Notes: generated by a model from the sequence alone, not told the origin. Positions 8,911-19,341 are shown, counted from the stretch's first letter. The stretch: DNA of 64,000 nt from Desulfurococcaceae archaeon (GCA_038845865.1 JAWBQJ010000006.1:830-64829), one strand, 5' to 3'. A program made the numbers and translations.

Positions 8911-9330
8911 TTAAGCACCCTTGACTAGTGGCTTGAATGGGTTAGCCACCCGAAATCCTCTTTCAGTAGCCACTTTATAGATTTCAAGTGCTTTTTTAAT
9001 ACCAACACTCCTACCGATGTATATGATGTGCTTTGCCGGATCGTATTTTGAGAGGTCGCTAACAGAGTTCACGACTACCGGCATCGCTCCCTGGGGGTGT
9101 AAACCACGTACTATCCTTGGTCCCCGATAGCCCACTTTCACTATTGGCGGATAACCTTTGAGTTGCAACCTCATCTTGTTATCTATACCTTTCGGTTTAC
9201 GCCACTTGGGCTCGTTCTTAAACTTTGGTTTTTTCCACCAGAGGTGCCTCAAGAACTCTGGTCTTCTTCGCTTCATTTCTTCTCTTAGTTTCAAGTACCA
9301 CTCGAAGTACTTATCCACCTGGGTGCTCAT
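8911..9330 (-). CDS. rpl32e: Ribosomal protein eL32
   Basis: A 139-residue protein. KKPKFKNEPKWRKPKGIDNKMR and the GYRGPR...GLHPQG core identify eL32. Its start overlaps the uL6 stop by 4 nt, which points to coupled translation in the operon. Confidence 0.96.
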   Translation of the reverse strand: MSTQVDKYFEWYLKLREEMKRRRPEFLRHLWWKKPKFKNEPKWRKPKGIDNKMRLQLKGYPPIVKVGYRGPRIVRGLHPQGAMPVVVNSVSDLSKYDPAKHIIYIGRSVGIKKALEIYKVATERGFRVANPFKPLVKGA

Positions 9331-9884
9331 TCCGTGACACCCCGCTCGTATATGTATATCCCATCGGCAAAGATCCTCCTATCGAGGTCCTTTATCTTAG
9401 TAGCACGTTCAATTGAGGCAGCCGTTAAGCCCACCTCTTCGATGTCTATGCCTTCGACGACTACGTCGTTCCCCTCTACTCGTACGCTTACGTTACCGTG
9501 TATTCTGGCGATCCGGTCTGCCCTTTCCCCGAGGAAGTTCCTAATCCGCACTACCCTGTTCTTCTCGTCGACGATGATGGTGATTGGAAAGTGCGAGTAC
9601 ACGATTTTCAGCTTATACCTGAAGCCCTTTGTTACGCCAACAATCATGTTTTCTATGTGCGCAGCCGTCGTTCCGACCAAGGCTTTGAGCTTTCTATCCG
9701 CTCTATGAGCCTCAACGACGATCTCGTTATCTTCTCTAACCATAATTAGAATTCCTCTCGCGTGGCTAAAGTCTTTTTCAAGTTCTCCTTTAGGTCCCTT
9801 TACCTTAACATGTAAACCGTTCACCTCAACGCTTACTCCCGGAGGTATTTTAACGGTTTTACTAACGTGCAGAGCCTTGACCAT
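9327..9884 (-). CDS. rpl6: Ribosomal protein uL6
   Basis: A 185-residue protein with two tandem L6 domains. The first starts IPPGVSVEVNGLHVKVKGPKG; the second contains VEGNDVVVEGIDIEEVG. It binds near the sarcin-ricin loop region of the 50S subunit. It lies 13 nt after uS8. Confidence 0.96.
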   Translation of the reverse strand: MVKALHVSKTVKIPPGVSVEVNGLHVKVKGPKGELEKDFSHARGILIMVREDNEIVVEAHRADRKLKALVGTTAAHIENMIVGVTKGFRYKLKIVYSHFPITIIVDEKNRVVRIRNFLGERADRIARIHGNVSVRVEGNDVVVEGIDIEEVGLTAASIERATKIKDLDRRIFADGIYIYERGVTE

Positions 9885-9897
9885 GAACTACACCTGC

Positions 9898-10299
9898 TTA
9901 GTAACAGTACGCTAAGAGAATACCACCTATTTTCCTCTGAATAGCCTCTCTGTGGGATAGGACGCCTTGAGGAGTCGATATTATTAGGATTCCAATGTTG
10001 TAGGCAGGCAGGTACTTTCTTAGCCAGTGCGGTGGGTTCACGAGGTCCTTGTACTTTACTGGGAACCTAGGCTTGATCACCCCTACCTTGTTTATTCGCC
10101 CTAGTAGCTGTATCCGTATCTTACCCCATCTACCGTCGTCGATGTACTCAAACTCTCCGATATAACCTTCTTTCTGTAGGACTTTGAGTACATTTAGTAT
10201 TAGCTTGGATGCAGGCCATGTTATTACCTCCTTCTTGGCTCTTGACTCGGCATTGTATATTGCTGAGAGCAGGTTTGCAAGTGTATCCATGACCACCAT
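9898..10299 (-). CDS. rps8: Ribosomal protein uS8
   Basis: A 133-residue protein starting [18 protein letters not shown] with the C-terminal [12 protein letters not shown] signature of uS8. An ATG three codons later is also possible; the upstream one has GGGGAT just before it. It lies 9 nt after uS14. Confidence 0.95.
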   Translation of the reverse strand: MVVMDTLANLLSAIYNAESRAKKEVITWPASKLILNVLKVLQKEGYIGEFEYIDDGRWGKIRIQLLGRINKVGVIKPRFPVKYKDLVNPPHWLRKYLPAYNIGILIISTPQGVLSHREAIQRKIGGILLAYCY

Positions 10300-10308
10300 G
10301 GTATCCCC

Positions 10309-10473
10309 TTAGTTATATTTTCTAAAGCCCATAGTGTGCGCGATTTCTCTAAAACACTGTCTACAGAGGTAAAGGTTGTATGCTTGTATTACGGCGTCCT
10401 TTGACCCGCACCTTTGGCATTCTTGTACTCCGCGTCCATGCCTATACACTTTAGGTGGCTTGAATTTAGCCAT
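10309..10473 (-). CDS. rps14: Ribosomal protein uS14 (zinc type)
   Basis: A short gene of 54 residues starting MAKFKPPKVYRHGRGVQ. Two pairs, CQRCG and CRQCF, make the zinc site, and the C-terminus REIAHTMGFRKYN is the conserved S14 tail. It fills the expected place between uL5 and uS8. Confidence 0.96.
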   Translation of the reverse strand: MAKFKPPKVYRHGRGVQECQRCGSKDAVIQAYNLYLCRQCFREIAHTMGFRKYN

Positions 10474-10484
10474 AAGCACGCACC

Positions 10485-11048
10485 CTACGATTCAACTATT
10501 TCAACTCCAAAAAGCTTTTTAAGCAAAACCATCGCTTCTGCCTTGTTTACCCTGTGCCTTCGAGGTATATGGGACCTTGCTCGGCGCCTTCTCATTACCC
10601 GGTAACCGGGCCTCTCGATGGTTATGCATACGTCCATTCCGAATATTCCAACCTCCGGATCGTACTTAACTCCCGGGATTCGAATGTGCTCCTCTACGCC
10701 AAAACACACGTTCCCCAACTCGTCAAAGCTACTCGCCTTTAACCTAAAGCCCACAGCGTCTAGGACCTTTTTCAGGAAGGCTTCAGCGGGCTCCTTCCTA
10801 AGCGTTACCTTAACAGCTATGTACTCTCCTTTCTTAATACCGAATTCCTTTATTGTCCTCTTGGCTCTTCGAAAAGACGGCTTCTGTCCCGTTAATTCTT
10901 CGAGAGTGCTTGCTATTTTCTTTAACCTCTCGATGTCCGAGCCCACGCTCACGTTAACGGTTACCTTGGCGAGTCTAGGCGCTAGCATGGGGTTTTCTTC
11001 CCACTTCTTGAGGATCTCGTTCTCGGTTTCGAGTTGGAGGGCGAGCAT
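10485..11048 (-). CDS. rpl5: Ribosomal protein uL5
   Basis: A 187-residue protein that holds 5S rRNA. The stretch LAKVTVNVSVGSDIERLKK and the FGVEEHIRIPGVKYDPEVGIFGMD block are the two family signatures. The ATG at 11048 is one base beyond the eS4 stop. Confidence 0.96.
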   Translation of the reverse strand: MLALQLETENEILKKWEENPMLAPRLAKVTVNVSVGSDIERLKKIASTLEELTGQKPSFRRAKRTIKEFGIKKGEYIAVKVTLRKEPAEAFLKKVLDAVGFRLKASSFDELGNVCFGVEEHIRIPGVKYDPEVGIFGMDVCITIERPGYRVMRRRRARSHIPRRHRVNKAEAMVLLKKLFGVEIVES

Positions 11049-11049
11049 T

Positions 11050-11817
11050 TCACCATGCCCCTTCAGGTAATGTTATTACAGGCTTTTCTCTGCCTATGGG
11101 GAAAACGTATTCTAGGCTTGTCTGGAAGAGGTTGCCAAACCTGTCTTCGAGTGTTACAATATACTTTCTTTTCTTCAAAGCACCCGGGATAATCTCCACG
11201 ACTCTACCAACTCTACCAACGTTCCTACCGCCCGATACTATGGCGATCACGCCCTTTTCCAGCGGAATGTACTCGAGTATTCTATTATCCTCTAGTGAGA
11301 GGACCACCACGCCGAGCGGCTCATAGATGTCCTCCACGGGGTTTTTAGGATCCGATACTTTAACTAGGACATTTCTACCGTCGTGGAGATTTAACTGAAT
11401 GTGCCCCCCTTTCACCGTGACTTTGTTCTCTATTCTGCAAGGCTTAGTCTTAGCTTCCTCAGGGGTTATTCTGACTAGTCCTAAAACCTTGGTGGGAACC
11501 GGTACTAACCGGAATGACTCCCCCGTTTTCGGGATCTCCACTACGTCCATTAGTCCAACTGGAAACTTGTAGTTTCTTCGAACCTTCCCATCAACTTTAA
11601 AATGGCCCTCGGCAACCAGCTTCCGTACTTCGCGCCCCGTTTTAGCGTACTTCAACACATCACGTACGAGGATTAATAGTGGAATGCACCTCTCAATGGG
11701 GTGTGGTCCTGGCGACGGTTTAACTGCCCATTTATATTCCTTTCTGAGAATGGGCCAGAACGCCGGCGCTACCAGCGCCTTTAAGTGCCTACTACTGCCC
11801 ATCCTAGCCACGGTCAC
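11050..11817 (-). CDS. rps4e: Ribosomal protein eS4
   Basis: A 255-residue protein. The N-terminus [19 protein letters not shown] is diagnostic. An S4-like RNA-binding domain (about 45-110) is followed by a KOW segment ([15 protein letters not shown]). A GTG start overlaps the uL24 stop by 4 nt. Confidence 0.96.
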   Translation of the reverse strand: MTVARMGSSRHLKALVAPAFWPILRKEYKWAVKPSPGPHPIERCIPLLILVRDVLKYAKTGREVRKLVAEGHFKVDGKVRRNYKFPVGLMDVVEIPKTGESFRLVPVPTKVLGLVRITPEEAKTKPCRIENKVTVKGGHIQLNLHDGRNVLVKVSDPKNPVEDIYEPLGVVVLSLEDNRILEYIPLEKGVIAIVSGGRNVGRVGRVVEIIPGALKKRKYIVTLEDRFGNLFQTSLEYVFPIGREKPVITLPEGAW

Positions 11818-12230
11818 TCACCGCCCTCCTTTGTGCCTTCTTCGAGAGCGCTCACCACTTGAGACTTCTTCCGCCTTTCAATGATTTTTAATCTATGCTT
11901 ATCGGAGGTGTCGAGCTTGACGATCATGACCTTGCTTGGGTGTACCGGGTAGTACACCGGTGTTCCATCAGCTTTCTTCATCTGTACGCCTTCTACGAAT
12001 ATCCTCACGCGTTTTAAGTTTACTTTCACGACTTTACCTTCATGTCCCGTAAAATCACCTCTTGTAATTCTCACAACATCGCCAACTCTCACTGGAAGCC
12101 GCTTAATACCGTACTTTTCCTCCAGCTCCTTTGAAAGCCTTGCATTGAATAACTTATGTCTAAGATGTAAAGGCATGCTGTAAAGCTGTTTTCTCTGAAG
12201 GGAAGGTTTAGTGGAAACCCTTAAAGGCAT
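11814..12230 (-). CDS. rpl24: Ribosomal protein uL24
   Basis: A 138-residue KOW-domain protein. [23 protein letters not shown] (about 47-69) is the KOW motif; the N-terminal [18 protein letters not shown] is the archaeal/eukaryotic extension. It is an early 50S assembly protein. Confidence 0.96.
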   Translation of the reverse strand: MPLRVSTKPSLQRKQLYSMPLHLRHKLFNARLSKELEEKYGIKRLPVRVGDVVRITRGDFTGHEGKVVKVNLKRVRIFVEGVQMKKADGTPVYYPVHPSKVMIVKLDTSDKHRLKIIERRKKSQVVSALEEGTKEGGE

Positions 12231-12248
12231 GACATCTCGCCCGATAAG

Positions 12249-12677
12249 CTATATTATTATCGATGCCAGGTTCGCGACTGGAGGCCACCGTTCAGCCGCT
12301 TCTCTAGCCACGGGACCTCGTATTTCCGTGCCCTTAGGCGTGCCTTCAGGCGTCAGTATTACCACGGCATTGTCCTCAAATGCTACCCACGTACCATCAG
12401 GCCTCCTGTACGGTCTTCTCTGCCTAATGATAATTGCCTTGAACACCTTCTTCCTCATCTCAGGAGTGCCTTTCTTTACGCTTACAACAACTAGGTCTCC
12501 GACGCCAGCGCACGGCACTCTCCTCAGCTTACCTTTGTACCCCGGAACGCCAACGATCATTACTTCTTTCGCGCCGCTATTATCGGCTACTTTTACTGTA
12601 GAAGATACCTGTAGCCCCGTGTTTATGTGTCTCCTCGAGTAAGCAGGCTTACCCGCTACGGCGCGCTTTGCACCCAT
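12249..12677 (-). CDS. rpl14: Ribosomal protein uL14
   Basis: A 142-residue beta-barrel protein. [20 protein letters not shown] (about 31-50) and the central [21 protein letters not shown] block are the L14 signature. It shares one base with the uS17 stop. Confidence 0.96.
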   Translation of the reverse strand: MGAKRAVAGKPAYSRRHINTGLQVSSTVKVADNSGAKEVMIVGVPGYKGKLRRVPCAGVGDLVVVSVKKGTPEMRKKVFKAIIIRQRRPYRRPDGTWVAFEDNAVVILTPEGTPKGTEIRGPVAREAAERWPPVANLASIII

Positions 12678-13048
12678 TACCCACCACCCCCACCGCTCCT
12701 TTTAACGACACCGAGCACCACAAAAGATATTGTCTTAGCTAAGGGTCTGGTCTCCCCGATTATTACCTCGTCACCTTCTTTGATGTCAATGCACGGGGGT
12801 AGCCTTGCGCGTATGTTTCTTCTTCTACGTTCATACCTCATGTACTTTGGAATGTAGTGTAGGTACTCGTGCCTTACAACAACGGCCCTTTGCATTCTCC
12901 TTTTCACGACTACGCCTCTTAGTATGGTACCTCTTATTTTCAAATGCCCGTGCCACGGACACTTCGGGTCATTACACTCCCTCTCCGGCGGGTTGATTCC
13001 CGGTATACCTATGTTTTTGACCCTTCCAGGTACACTCACGAAGCTCAC
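12677..13048 (-). CDS. rps17: Ribosomal protein uS17
   Basis: A 123-residue OB-fold 16S-binding protein. [15 protein letters not shown] and the end [21 protein letters not shown] match archaeal uS17. A poly-glycine tail (RSGGGGG) closes it. The start overlaps the Rpp29 stop by 4 nt. Confidence 0.95.
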   Translation of the reverse strand: MSFVSVPGRVKNIGIPGINPPERECNDPKCPWHGHLKIRGTILRGVVVKRRMQRAVVVRHEYLHYIPKYMRYERRRRNIRARLPPCIDIKEGDEVIIGETRPLAKTISFVVLGVVKRSGGGGG

Positions 13049-13341
13049 CTTCTTCTAGCTGAAAGCACCTTCTTGAGCCTATCCCATGGTCTCCCAATAA
13101 TGTCAATACCCTTAATAACTACTTTTCCGCCACTGGGAAGCGTGACCTCGAATACGGCGTTGGCCTTAAAGACCCTCACCCTTTCACGGTTACGTTTCTC
13201 TATTACAAGCGTTTTAAGGGTTTCATCCACTATCAGTCCCTCTAAACCTATCAATGCAGTATCGCTGTACTGTAAAATCTTAACTCTAAGCCCTATCAAT
13301 TCATGGAAGTATATGTTGTGTTCGTTGATCCCGATGTTCAA
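13045..13341 (-). CDS. rnp1: RNase P protein component 1 (Rpp29/Pop4)
   Basis: A 98-residue protein with the Sm-like barrel of archaeal Rpp29: HELIGLRVKILQYSD, then GLEGLIVDETLKTLVIE and a C-terminal basic tail. It activates the RNase P RNA for tRNA 5' processing. Its place between uL29 and uS17 is the normal archaeal one. A second RNase P subunit, Rpp21, lies at the right edge of the window. Confidence 0.93.
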   Translation of the reverse strand: MNIGINEHNIYFHELIGLRVKILQYSDTALIGLEGLIVDETLKTLVIEKRNRERVRVFKANAVFEVTLPSGGKVVIKGIDIIGRPWDRLKKVLSARRR

Positions 13342-13538
13342 CGCGGTGCTCTCCTTCTCTCTTCATTCATTACTGTGAATATTCTCGCGATGTCTTTCCG
13401 GGTGTTTCTTATTTTAGAGGTGTCTTTGAGTAATCCCATTTTAGCTTGTAATCTCAACTTAACAAGTTCTAGTCTCAGCTCTTCGAGTTTTTTCAACCTG
13501 TCTTCCACGCTCATTCTACGTATTTCATCTGCCTTCAA
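13338..13538 (-). CDS. rpl29: Ribosomal protein uL29
   Basis: A 66-residue two-helix protein (MSVEDRLKKLEELRLELVKL... IRNTRKDIARIFTVMNE) at the tunnel exit near the SRP docking site. It overlaps both neighbours by 4 nt (uS3 and Rpp29). Confidence 0.95.
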   Translation of the reverse strand: MKADEIRRMSVEDRLKKLEELRLELVKLRLQAKMGLLKDTSKIRNTRKDIARIFTVMNEERRRAPR

Positions 13539-14194
13539 CCGGCTACACCCACCTCCTGCTTTATTCTCTCCACTTCGGCTGGTGAAAGCTCCTTTGTCTC
13601 GACCTGATCGGGTAGCCTAACACCCGGCTTAACGATCACGACCTCCACGCCGTACACGCCCGGCTTTAATAAGGCCCTTGCGACTGCCCTATCAACAATA
13701 TAGTCTACTGGGTCGCCCGCCTTGTACACTTTACCGGCTTTTAGCTTCTCGTAGGTTGCCCTCTCGCCGCGTAGCTTCCCGCTAATAATGATCTCGCAAC
13801 CCAGGGCGCCGGCCTCCATCACTCTACGGATCATGAACATTATGACCCTTCTAAACGGTATGCCCTTTTCAAGCGCTCTAACGATCCTAAACGCCACAAC
13901 CCTCGCGTTTAGGTCGGGATCGGTGACGGGCGAGACTGTTATGTTGACGTTCTCAAGCCTGAACCTAGTCTGCAAGATCGTCGCTATCTTCTTGAGGATG
14001 GTGCCGCCTCTACCAATGAGCCTGCCGGGATACTCGGCATATATTACGACTCTGTGACCTAGTGGGGTTTTGTAGAGTTCTACGTCAGCGTAGCCGGAGT
14101 CTTTAAAGTAGTTGGCTAAGAACTCGTCAATGACTACCTTCTTTAAGCCGTATGAGAGGAAATACTGCTTTATACGGGGACCCACGCCTACCAC
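13535..14194 (-). CDS. rps3: Ribosomal protein uS3
   Basis: A 219-residue protein. The KH domain contains GRLIGRGGTILKKIATIL (the GxxG loop, about 57-74); the C-terminal S3 domain contains GALGCEIIISGKLRGERA. It forms part of the mRNA entry site. Confidence 0.96.
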   Translation of the reverse strand: MVGVGPRIKQYFLSYGLKKVVIDEFLANYFKDSGYADVELYKTPLGHRVVIYAEYPGRLIGRGGTILKKIATILQTRFRLENVNITVSPVTDPDLNARVVAFRIVRALEKGIPFRRVIMFMIRRVMEAGALGCEIIISGKLRGERATYEKLKAGKVYKAGDPVDYIVDRAVARALLKPGVYGVEVVIVKPGVRLPDQVETKELSPAEVERIKQEVGVAG

Positions 14195-14196
14195 GT

Positions 14197-14670
14197 TTAA
14201 GTCACCTCCTTTACAATTACTTCTACGTGGCTGGTTCTCCTGTACTTGGGAGTTGCACGTCCAAACGCCCTTGGCATATACCTCTTAATGGTTATGCCTC
14301 GATGCGCAGCCACGTGCACTATCACCAGCTTACTCGCATCAAGGCCCTTGTTTTCAGCATTTGCTTTCACGTTTTTCAGCAGTTCTAGTACATACTTCGC
14401 GCCTTTCACGGGGTATCTGCCAGCAGGCCACTTGAACCTGTCAGCTAATCCCCGTTTATGACTAACTTTACCATGATACCTCCTAAATGGCACGGGTTGC
14501 TTAAGCTTGCTTACGTCCTCTAGAAACCTGATCGCCTCGAGAAGCTTCATGCCCTTAATGGTACTTGCTATCTCGCGCATGTACTTTATTGATACGGGGA
14601 CGTCAAATGTCACCGCCTTCGCGATCTTAGATTCATCGGCGTACTTGACGGAGTAGTGCCAGGTCGGCAT
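14197..14670 (-). CDS. rpl22: Ribosomal protein uL22
   Basis: A 157-residue protein with the archaeal/eukaryotic N-terminus (WHYSVKYADESKIAKAV), the VSHKRGL segment and the hairpin loop RGITIKRYMPRAFGRATPKYRRTSH that lines the exit tunnel. Confidence 0.96.
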   Translation of the reverse strand: MPTWHYSVKYADESKIAKAVTFDVPVSIKYMREIASTIKGMKLLEAIRFLEDVSKLKQPVPFRRYHGKVSHKRGLADRFKWPAGRYPVKGAKYVLELLKNVKANAENKGLDASKLVIVHVAAHRGITIKRYMPRAFGRATPKYRRTSHVEVIVKEVT

Positions 14671-14678
14671 GATCGCAC

Positions 14679-15170
14679 CTACTTTACCGCCACGAATCTA
14701 CTGCTCTTAGTAGCCTTTAAGCCCGGCTCGCCGTGAGTAACCCGCTTCACCGTAGGGCTGAACTCTCCGAGACGGCGTCCAATCATTTCTGGCGTTACTT
14801 TAAACTGCACGTACTCTTTACCATTGTAAACAGCAAATGTTAAGCCGATCATTTCCGGCAAAATAATCATGTCGCGCACGTGAGTTTTAATTACAGCCTT
14901 CTTGGCTAGTTCCGGGTTCTTAATTGTTTCTCTCACCCTCGCTAAGAGCTTTATTTGCGCTTTAGTAAAGCCCCTTAACAAGCTACGTCTTTGTCTAGCG
15001 GGTAGTAGTTGCGCAAATTCATCAAGAGACATGTTAAGTATTTCTTCGAGGGCCTTACCCTTGTATTTAAACTTTCTCCACTCCGGTGGCATATCTTGTA
15101 AGTGCGGGGGTAAGCCGTACTGCCTAGATTGCTGTTGAGACGCCTGTGACACCTTCCCACCCAAAAGCAC
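14679..15170 (-). CDS. rps19: Ribosomal protein uS19
   Basis: A 163-residue protein. The LPARQRRSL segment, [24 protein letters not shown] and [14 protein letters not shown] are the S19 signature. The glutamine-rich N-terminus ([12 protein letters not shown]) is an extension. A 54-nt gap to uL2 is the widest inside the first half of the operon. Confidence 0.95.
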   Translation of the reverse strand: MLLGGKVSQASQQQSRQYGLPPHLQDMPPEWRKFKYKGKALEEILNMSLDEFAQLLPARQRRSLLRGFTKAQIKLLARVRETIKNPELAKKAVIKTHVRDMIILPEMIGLTFAVYNGKEYVQFKVTPEMIGRRLGEFSPTVKRVTHGEPGLKATKSSRFVAVK

Positions 15171-15224
15171 ATTACTGGAAGATATCTAGCATTATACGCC
15201 TAAAAAGCATGCTGGGAGACACGG

Positions 15225-15941
15225 CTACTTACCCTTCCTTCTACCGGTTCTTTTAGCGGCAATGTGCCCGACCTTACGACCAGGTGGAGTCGTTTTAGCG
15301 ACTGTTGTCGGCCTTCCTACATGCCTACCTCCGCCATGCGGGTGCGATACAGGGTTCATAGCCACTCCTCTAACTCTAGGCCACCAGTAGCTCTTCGCTC
15401 TCCACTTGTAGAACGCGGCGCCGGCCTTTAGTAAAGGTTTTTCGAGCCTGCCACCACCAGCTACTACGCCTATGGTTGCTCTGGCATTACTCGAAACTTC
15501 TACAACCTTCCCACTAGGTAGTTGTACCTTCACCTTATCACCTGTTTTACTTAGTACGATAGCATACGTTCCACTAGACCTGGCATACCTGCCTCCATCT
15601 CCAGGAACCCTCTCCACGTTCGCCACTTGGGTACCCTCGGGTACAAGCCCTAGAGGCAGTATATTTCCATTGGCGATCGTGGCATTTGGACCAACGTGTA
15701 CTACTTGCCCCTTGTACAAGCCCTCTACAGCAGGAATATAGAATACCTGTCCAGATTCCAGCTCAACTTCGGCAATTGGAACCCATCTACCTGGATCGTG
15801 AATGAGGTTTCTGACAACTCCTCTATAGGTTTTACCGGGATCTAGTGCGGGGTATCTTGCCGGTGCGGTGTGCAGGTGATCTGGCGTCCTCCAGGTGGGC
15901 GACCCCCTTCCGCGTCTTTGAGTTATAATCCTCTTACCCAT
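15225..15941 (-). CDS. rpl2: Ribosomal protein uL2
   Basis: A 238-residue peptidyl-transferase-centre protein. The N-terminus GKRIITQRRGRGSPTWRTP and the C-terminal VRGVAMNPVSHPHGGGRHVG (with the functionally important histidine) are unmistakable. Confidence 0.97.
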   Translation of the reverse strand: MGKRIITQRRGRGSPTWRTPDHLHTAPARYPALDPGKTYRGVVRNLIHDPGRWVPIAEVELESGQVFYIPAVEGLYKGQVVHVGPNATIANGNILPLGLVPEGTQVANVERVPGDGGRYARSSGTYAIVLSKTGDKVKVQLPSGKVVEVSSNARATIGVVAGGGRLEKPLLKAGAAFYKWRAKSYWWPRVRGVAMNPVSHPHGGGRHVGRPTTVAKTTPPGRKVGHIAAKRTGRRKGK

Positions 15942-15959
15942 AATGACACCTCTTCATAC

Positions 15960-16238
15960 CTACATTATACCAAGTCTTGTTGCAACTTCTGTGGCCTTGT
16001 ACTCGGGGTGCAATTTCACATACGCCTTCTTCTCGCCTTTAGGGGTTATCAGCGTTTTGACTTCGGCTACCTTGACATTAAGCAAGTACTCCACGGCACG
16101 CTTTATATCATGCTTTGTAGCATTAATGTCGGTAATGAATGTCAAGGTGTTCTGCTTATCTATAAGTGATAGGGCCTTTTCACTTTGTACCGGTCGTTTT
16201 ATTAGCTTTGCTAAGTATTCCAGCTCATCGCCGCTCAT
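15960..16238 (-). CDS. rpl23: Ribosomal protein uL23
   Basis: A 92-residue tunnel-exit protein: [21 protein letters not shown] at the start and [22 protein letters not shown] at the end. It overlaps the uL4 stop by 4 nt. Confidence 0.96.
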   Translation of the reverse strand: MSGDELEYLAKLIKRPVQSEKALSLIDKQNTLTFITDINATKHDIKRAVEYLLNVKVAEVKTLITPKGEKKAYVKLHPEYKATEVATRLGIM

Positions 16239-17089
16239 ATGTACATCACCTTATACTTGTTTAGGAGCTCTTCGAGGGCCCTCTTCGTGATCACCGTTAA
16301 CCTACCCGGAATACCTCCCGGAGCTAGGTGTAGAATGCTCAGGTTACCTGGTGTCGCTATATCCACTCCAGGGAAGTTCCTCACGGACTTGGCGAAGGGG
16401 CAGCGATAGCTAGTTAGTATAAAGAGCACGCTTCGAGGCTCTACATATCTCCTACCCCGCATTTTGCCCTTTCCAGCCCTAATCCTTACCTTCTCATAGC
16501 TTCTCTTGATATCGTCCCATACGCCGACTTTCTCGAGGAAGATCTTCGAGTCTTTTGCCTTAGAGTACGCATCCTCGACCTCGTTAACCACCACTACAGG
16601 GAGCTTTTCAGTATTAAATACGTGCCCTCTAGCCTTGACTAGTTCGATCCTGGAGGTTGCAGCGAGCGCCGATACTATCGCCATGTACCGTTCATTCTTA
16701 TTCACCTCTTCGTGTATTCTACGGTCAGTTCTCGGCGGAAACGCGGCATGGCCTTTCCTAGCTGATACTACAAACCTAGCTACACCACTAGGCAGTCTCG
16801 GGACCCTCGCCAACCCGTAGCCCACGCCCCAGTACCTCGCAGTTGTCCTCTTGCCGGCTAAGGGGTCTCTGCCTTTGGGCTGTATCATAGCTGTGAATGC
16901 CGATAAGAACGCTCTATTAATAATGTCCTTTCTTATGGGGTAGTAGAAAAGCTCTGGTAGTTCCATCTCACCGACTACATCCCCTAAAACTCCGTATACT
17001 GGTACCGTTAACCTCGCCCCCTCTAAGTGTGGATCCCTGGTACCTGTAAGAACGCGCGTCACGGCTTCATGCACCTTGTTTACTCTCAA
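16235..17089 (-). CDS. rpl4: Ribosomal protein uL4
   Basis: A 284-residue archaeal L4. The tunnel loop region carries [23 protein letters not shown]; the C-terminal [26 protein letters not shown] is the archaeal/eukaryotic part. The GTG/ATG start lies 23 nt inside the end of uL3. Confidence 0.96.
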   Translation of the reverse strand: MRVNKVHEAVTRVLTGTRDPHLEGARLTVPVYGVLGDVVGEMELPELFYYPIRKDIINRAFLSAFTAMIQPKGRDPLAGKRTTARYWGVGYGLARVPRLPSGVARFVVSARKGHAAFPPRTDRRIHEEVNKNERYMAIVSALAATSRIELVKARGHVFNTEKLPVVVVNEVEDAYSKAKDSKIFLEKVGVWDDIKRSYEKVRIRAGKGKMRGRRYVEPRSVLFILTSYRCPFAKSVRNFPGVDIATPGNLSILHLAPGGIPGRLTVITKRALEELLNKYKVMYI

Positions 17090-18260
17090 GACTAATGTAC
17101 GTTATCCTAGGGGCGGAGAGCGGTATCCACTCGAGTCTGGGTCTTATAGGGTGCCTGAGTACGAGTAACCTTTTTGTAGGTCCTATAACTGATCCTCTAA
17201 GTAAAATGCACGGCCCATATACAAGTCCGTAGTGCAAGAATCCGCCTTTAACCACGACTTCGAGGCCGCTCGTATTCATTTTGAGTATTCTCTTGTTAAA
17301 CTCGGTTCTTCTGTGGAAACCCGTTTGTCCTGCTTGAGGAGTCTCGCTCATGGAGTACGTGAATGCGGGGCCGCGAGTACCTATTTTTCTACTGCCTTTT
17401 CTATGCTTATGCCACCTTGGTAATTCCTTAACACCGAACCTCTTTACTACGCCTTGAAAGCCGTGTCCCTTAGTGACGCCTATAACGTCGACGAGCTGGC
17501 CCTCTACGAACACGTCAAAGGGTGTTAAGTACGATCCAAGTATTCTCTTAGCGTATTCTAGTTTCTCGTTGATGTCCTTCCCGTGAATCTTTATTTCAAG
17601 CACCTCTACCTTCTTCTTGCCGATTCCCGATAACACGGGTATGGTCGTCACGATCGCGTGGACGTCAACCACATTGCCGCTGAACACTCTCTTGAAGTCA
17701 TCCTCCTTGAATTCGGGTACAAATTTGAACCCGTATTCGCCGTTGGGATCGGGCTTAACGAGTCCATGGTTAGCCTTTCGGAGTCCAAGGAGGTACTTCT
17801 TAACGACTTCTTTCGGTTCCATGCCCCACAGGGGGTTCCGGGCATAGAACTGTTCCGTTGCCTTAAGCACGGAGTCTACGGGGCTTGTCCAAACTTCGCC
17901 TACGGCTTTTAAGTAGCCATCGTAATTTGTGGTGTAGGCCCTAACCCCGATCACCACTATTGGCGGCGCGTCTAGTATGGTCACGGGCGTAATTACCTCT
18001 TTGCCCGTAAACGGCGTGTTAGGCCTGTCCTCTACTATGAGTGCGTGCGTCATTCCGGCTTTATAAGCCGGGTAAGCGAGTAGTACTGGTTTCGACGCTA
18101 TTCCTTTTTTAGAAGCATCCACGCCGTACTTCTCCAACAATATGTCGAACCAGCTTTTCTCGGGCCAAGACTTTATTCTAGGGGTCAGCTCTTCGGCTCT
18201 TTTTCTAGGCCTTACACCGAGACTTCCATGTCTTGGCGCGCTCAGCTTCCTGTGACCCAA
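17067..18260 (-). CDS. rpl3: Ribosomal protein uL3
   Basis: A 397-residue protein, first gene of the operon. [21 protein letters not shown] starts the archaeal L3; the core [31 protein letters not shown] reaches the peptidyl-transferase centre. It is longer than most archaeal L3 proteins I know of, mainly from insertions in the first half (about residues 110-180). Confidence 0.96.
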   Translation of the reverse strand: MGHRKLSAPRHGSLGVRPRKRAEELTPRIKSWPEKSWFDILLEKYGVDASKKGIASKPVLLAYPAYKAGMTHALIVEDRPNTPFTGKEVITPVTILDAPPIVVIGVRAYTTNYDGYLKAVGEVWTSPVDSVLKATEQFYARNPLWGMEPKEVVKKYLLGLRKANHGLVKPDPNGEYGFKFVPEFKEDDFKRVFSGNVVDVHAIVTTIPVLSGIGKKKVEVLEIKIHGKDINEKLEYAKRILGSYLTPFDVFVEGQLVDVIGVTKGHGFQGVVKRFGVKELPRWHKHRKGSRKIGTRGPAFTYSMSETPQAGQTGFHRRTEFNKRILKMNTSGLEVVVKGGFLHYGLVYGPCILLRGSVIGPTKRLLVLRHPIRPRLEWIPLSAPRITYISLESKQGA

Positions 18261-18312
18261 TTCCCTTCACCCACTTCAACTAGGTAAGCACTCCCATGCG
18301 CTCTATTTACTC

Positions 18313-18336
18313 TTAATTTATAACCTTTTATACTTC
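18313..18336 (-). promoter_or_regulatory. Promoter of the main ribosomal operon
   Basis: On the minus strand GAAGTATAAAAGGTTATAAATTAAG lies 53-76 nt before the uL3 start, with two overlapping TATA-like elements. The 90-nt gap to the SPOUT gene upstream and the tight gene packing below it make this the likely main promoter. This is inferred from sequence only. Confidence 0.6.
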
Positions 18337-18350
18337 AATCAGTACGCGAG

Positions 18351-19193
18351 TTAAATACCTCTTAAAAAGGCATTTACTATGCCTAGGGTTATGATGAGAG
18401 CTTCTTCCGTCCTAACGGTAACGACTTTCTGGCGTGGCACGGTGTTCCACACGTAGTCCACATAGCGGCGCAGGGCAAACCCTTCTTGGCTAGCTATCTC
18501 GAAGAGGTCGTGTTGAGGGCTACCAAATAATAGCATAATGTCACAGCCACGCATGCTTTCCACGAGCTCTGTGCTGGGGTATTCACCCTTCCTATCAGTT
18601 GCTATTAGGTGCTTTGATACCTTTCTATACCTTTCTAACAGCTCTTTAAGGCAATTAGCGAATGCTAGCCGCGGGCCCACATACACCGGTTCACTAGAGC
18701 ACTCTACGATGCGTTCTTTTTCGCTTCTCACAATGACTGGTAGTATCCCGGCGTCTTGTTTACAATTACCCAATACTACGTAGGGCTCGTTATCCCCAAC
18801 TAGCGCTTTAACTTCACCGTCTACATCCCTGAACACGTAGCCTAGTCGCAGCTCTCCAGCTCTGGGTCTTTGACTTACACTGAATATCTCAAGCCTTATT
18901 GGGGGCAAGATACCAACGTGCTTTAATGTAGGCTTAAAGGGTACTAGCTGCTTCCTTAAATAAGGCGGTGTGAAGAAGTATTTCCAGTGGTCCTCTATTA
19001 TAGCCTTGTGCTCTTTAAACTCCCTGCTAGTTGTTGAAGGCTCCTTGTAGAAGACTACTTCATAGACCCCGAAAATGGATGACCAGCGTGCAACTTGGTG
19101 TATTCTTATGGATTTTAACGCGAGGGCGTGTTCAACCGAGAGAATGCTTGTAGGTAGGGCGACGCGCAGAACTGTTGTGATTTCACCCACCAT
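18351..19193 (-). CDS. SPOUT-family RNA methyltransferase (DUF171)
   Basis: A 280-residue protein related to human SPOUT1/CENP-32 and yeast YMR310c. Visible are a central OB-like insert (GELRLGYVFRDVDGEVKALVGD, about 113-134) and the knotted SAM site near the C-terminus (MLLFGSPQHDLFEIASQEG and TVRTEEALIITLGIVNAFL). The family methylates N3 of uridine in 28S rRNA in humans. Its position next to uL3 is conserved in archaea and suggests an rRNA target. Confidence 0.82.
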   Translation of the reverse strand: MVGEITTVLRVALPTSILSVEHALALKSIRIHQVARWSSIFGVYEVVFYKEPSTTSREFKEHKAIIEDHWKYFFTPPYLRKQLVPFKPTLKHVGILPPIRLEIFSVSQRPRAGELRLGYVFRDVDGEVKALVGDNEPYVVLGNCKQDAGILPVIVRSEKERIVECSSEPVYVGPRLAFANCLKELLERYRKVSKHLIATDRKGEYPSTELVESMRGCDIMLLFGSPQHDLFEIASQEGFALRRYVDYVWNTVPRQKVVTVRTEEALIITLGIVNAFLRGI

Positions 19194-19236
19194 TAATTAC
19201 GCACTTTACCCTCACTTTTAATACTTAGTTTTCATT

Positions 19237-19341
19237 TTACTTCTTTTTCGTTTCCTTAGCTTCCTTGGTTTTACTCTCTCCCTTTTCCTTTTTCACCGTT
19301 TCCTTGATCAAAAATATAGTCGTCCTCTGCCTACCACCCAT
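19237..19341 (-). CDS. Possible small lysine-rich protein
   Basis: An open frame of 34 residues (MGGRQRTTIFLIKETVKKEK, then a Lys/Glu-rich tail) lies in the 256-nt gap between cedB and the SPOUT gene. A GTG four codons upstream could also start it. The upstream codons, open as far as a TAA, read like protein (GIELKVNVHMGG). I do not recognise the family, and the low complexity of the tail makes the call weak. Confidence 0.3.
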   Translation of the reverse strand: MGGRQRTTIFLIKETVKKEKGESKTKEAKETKKK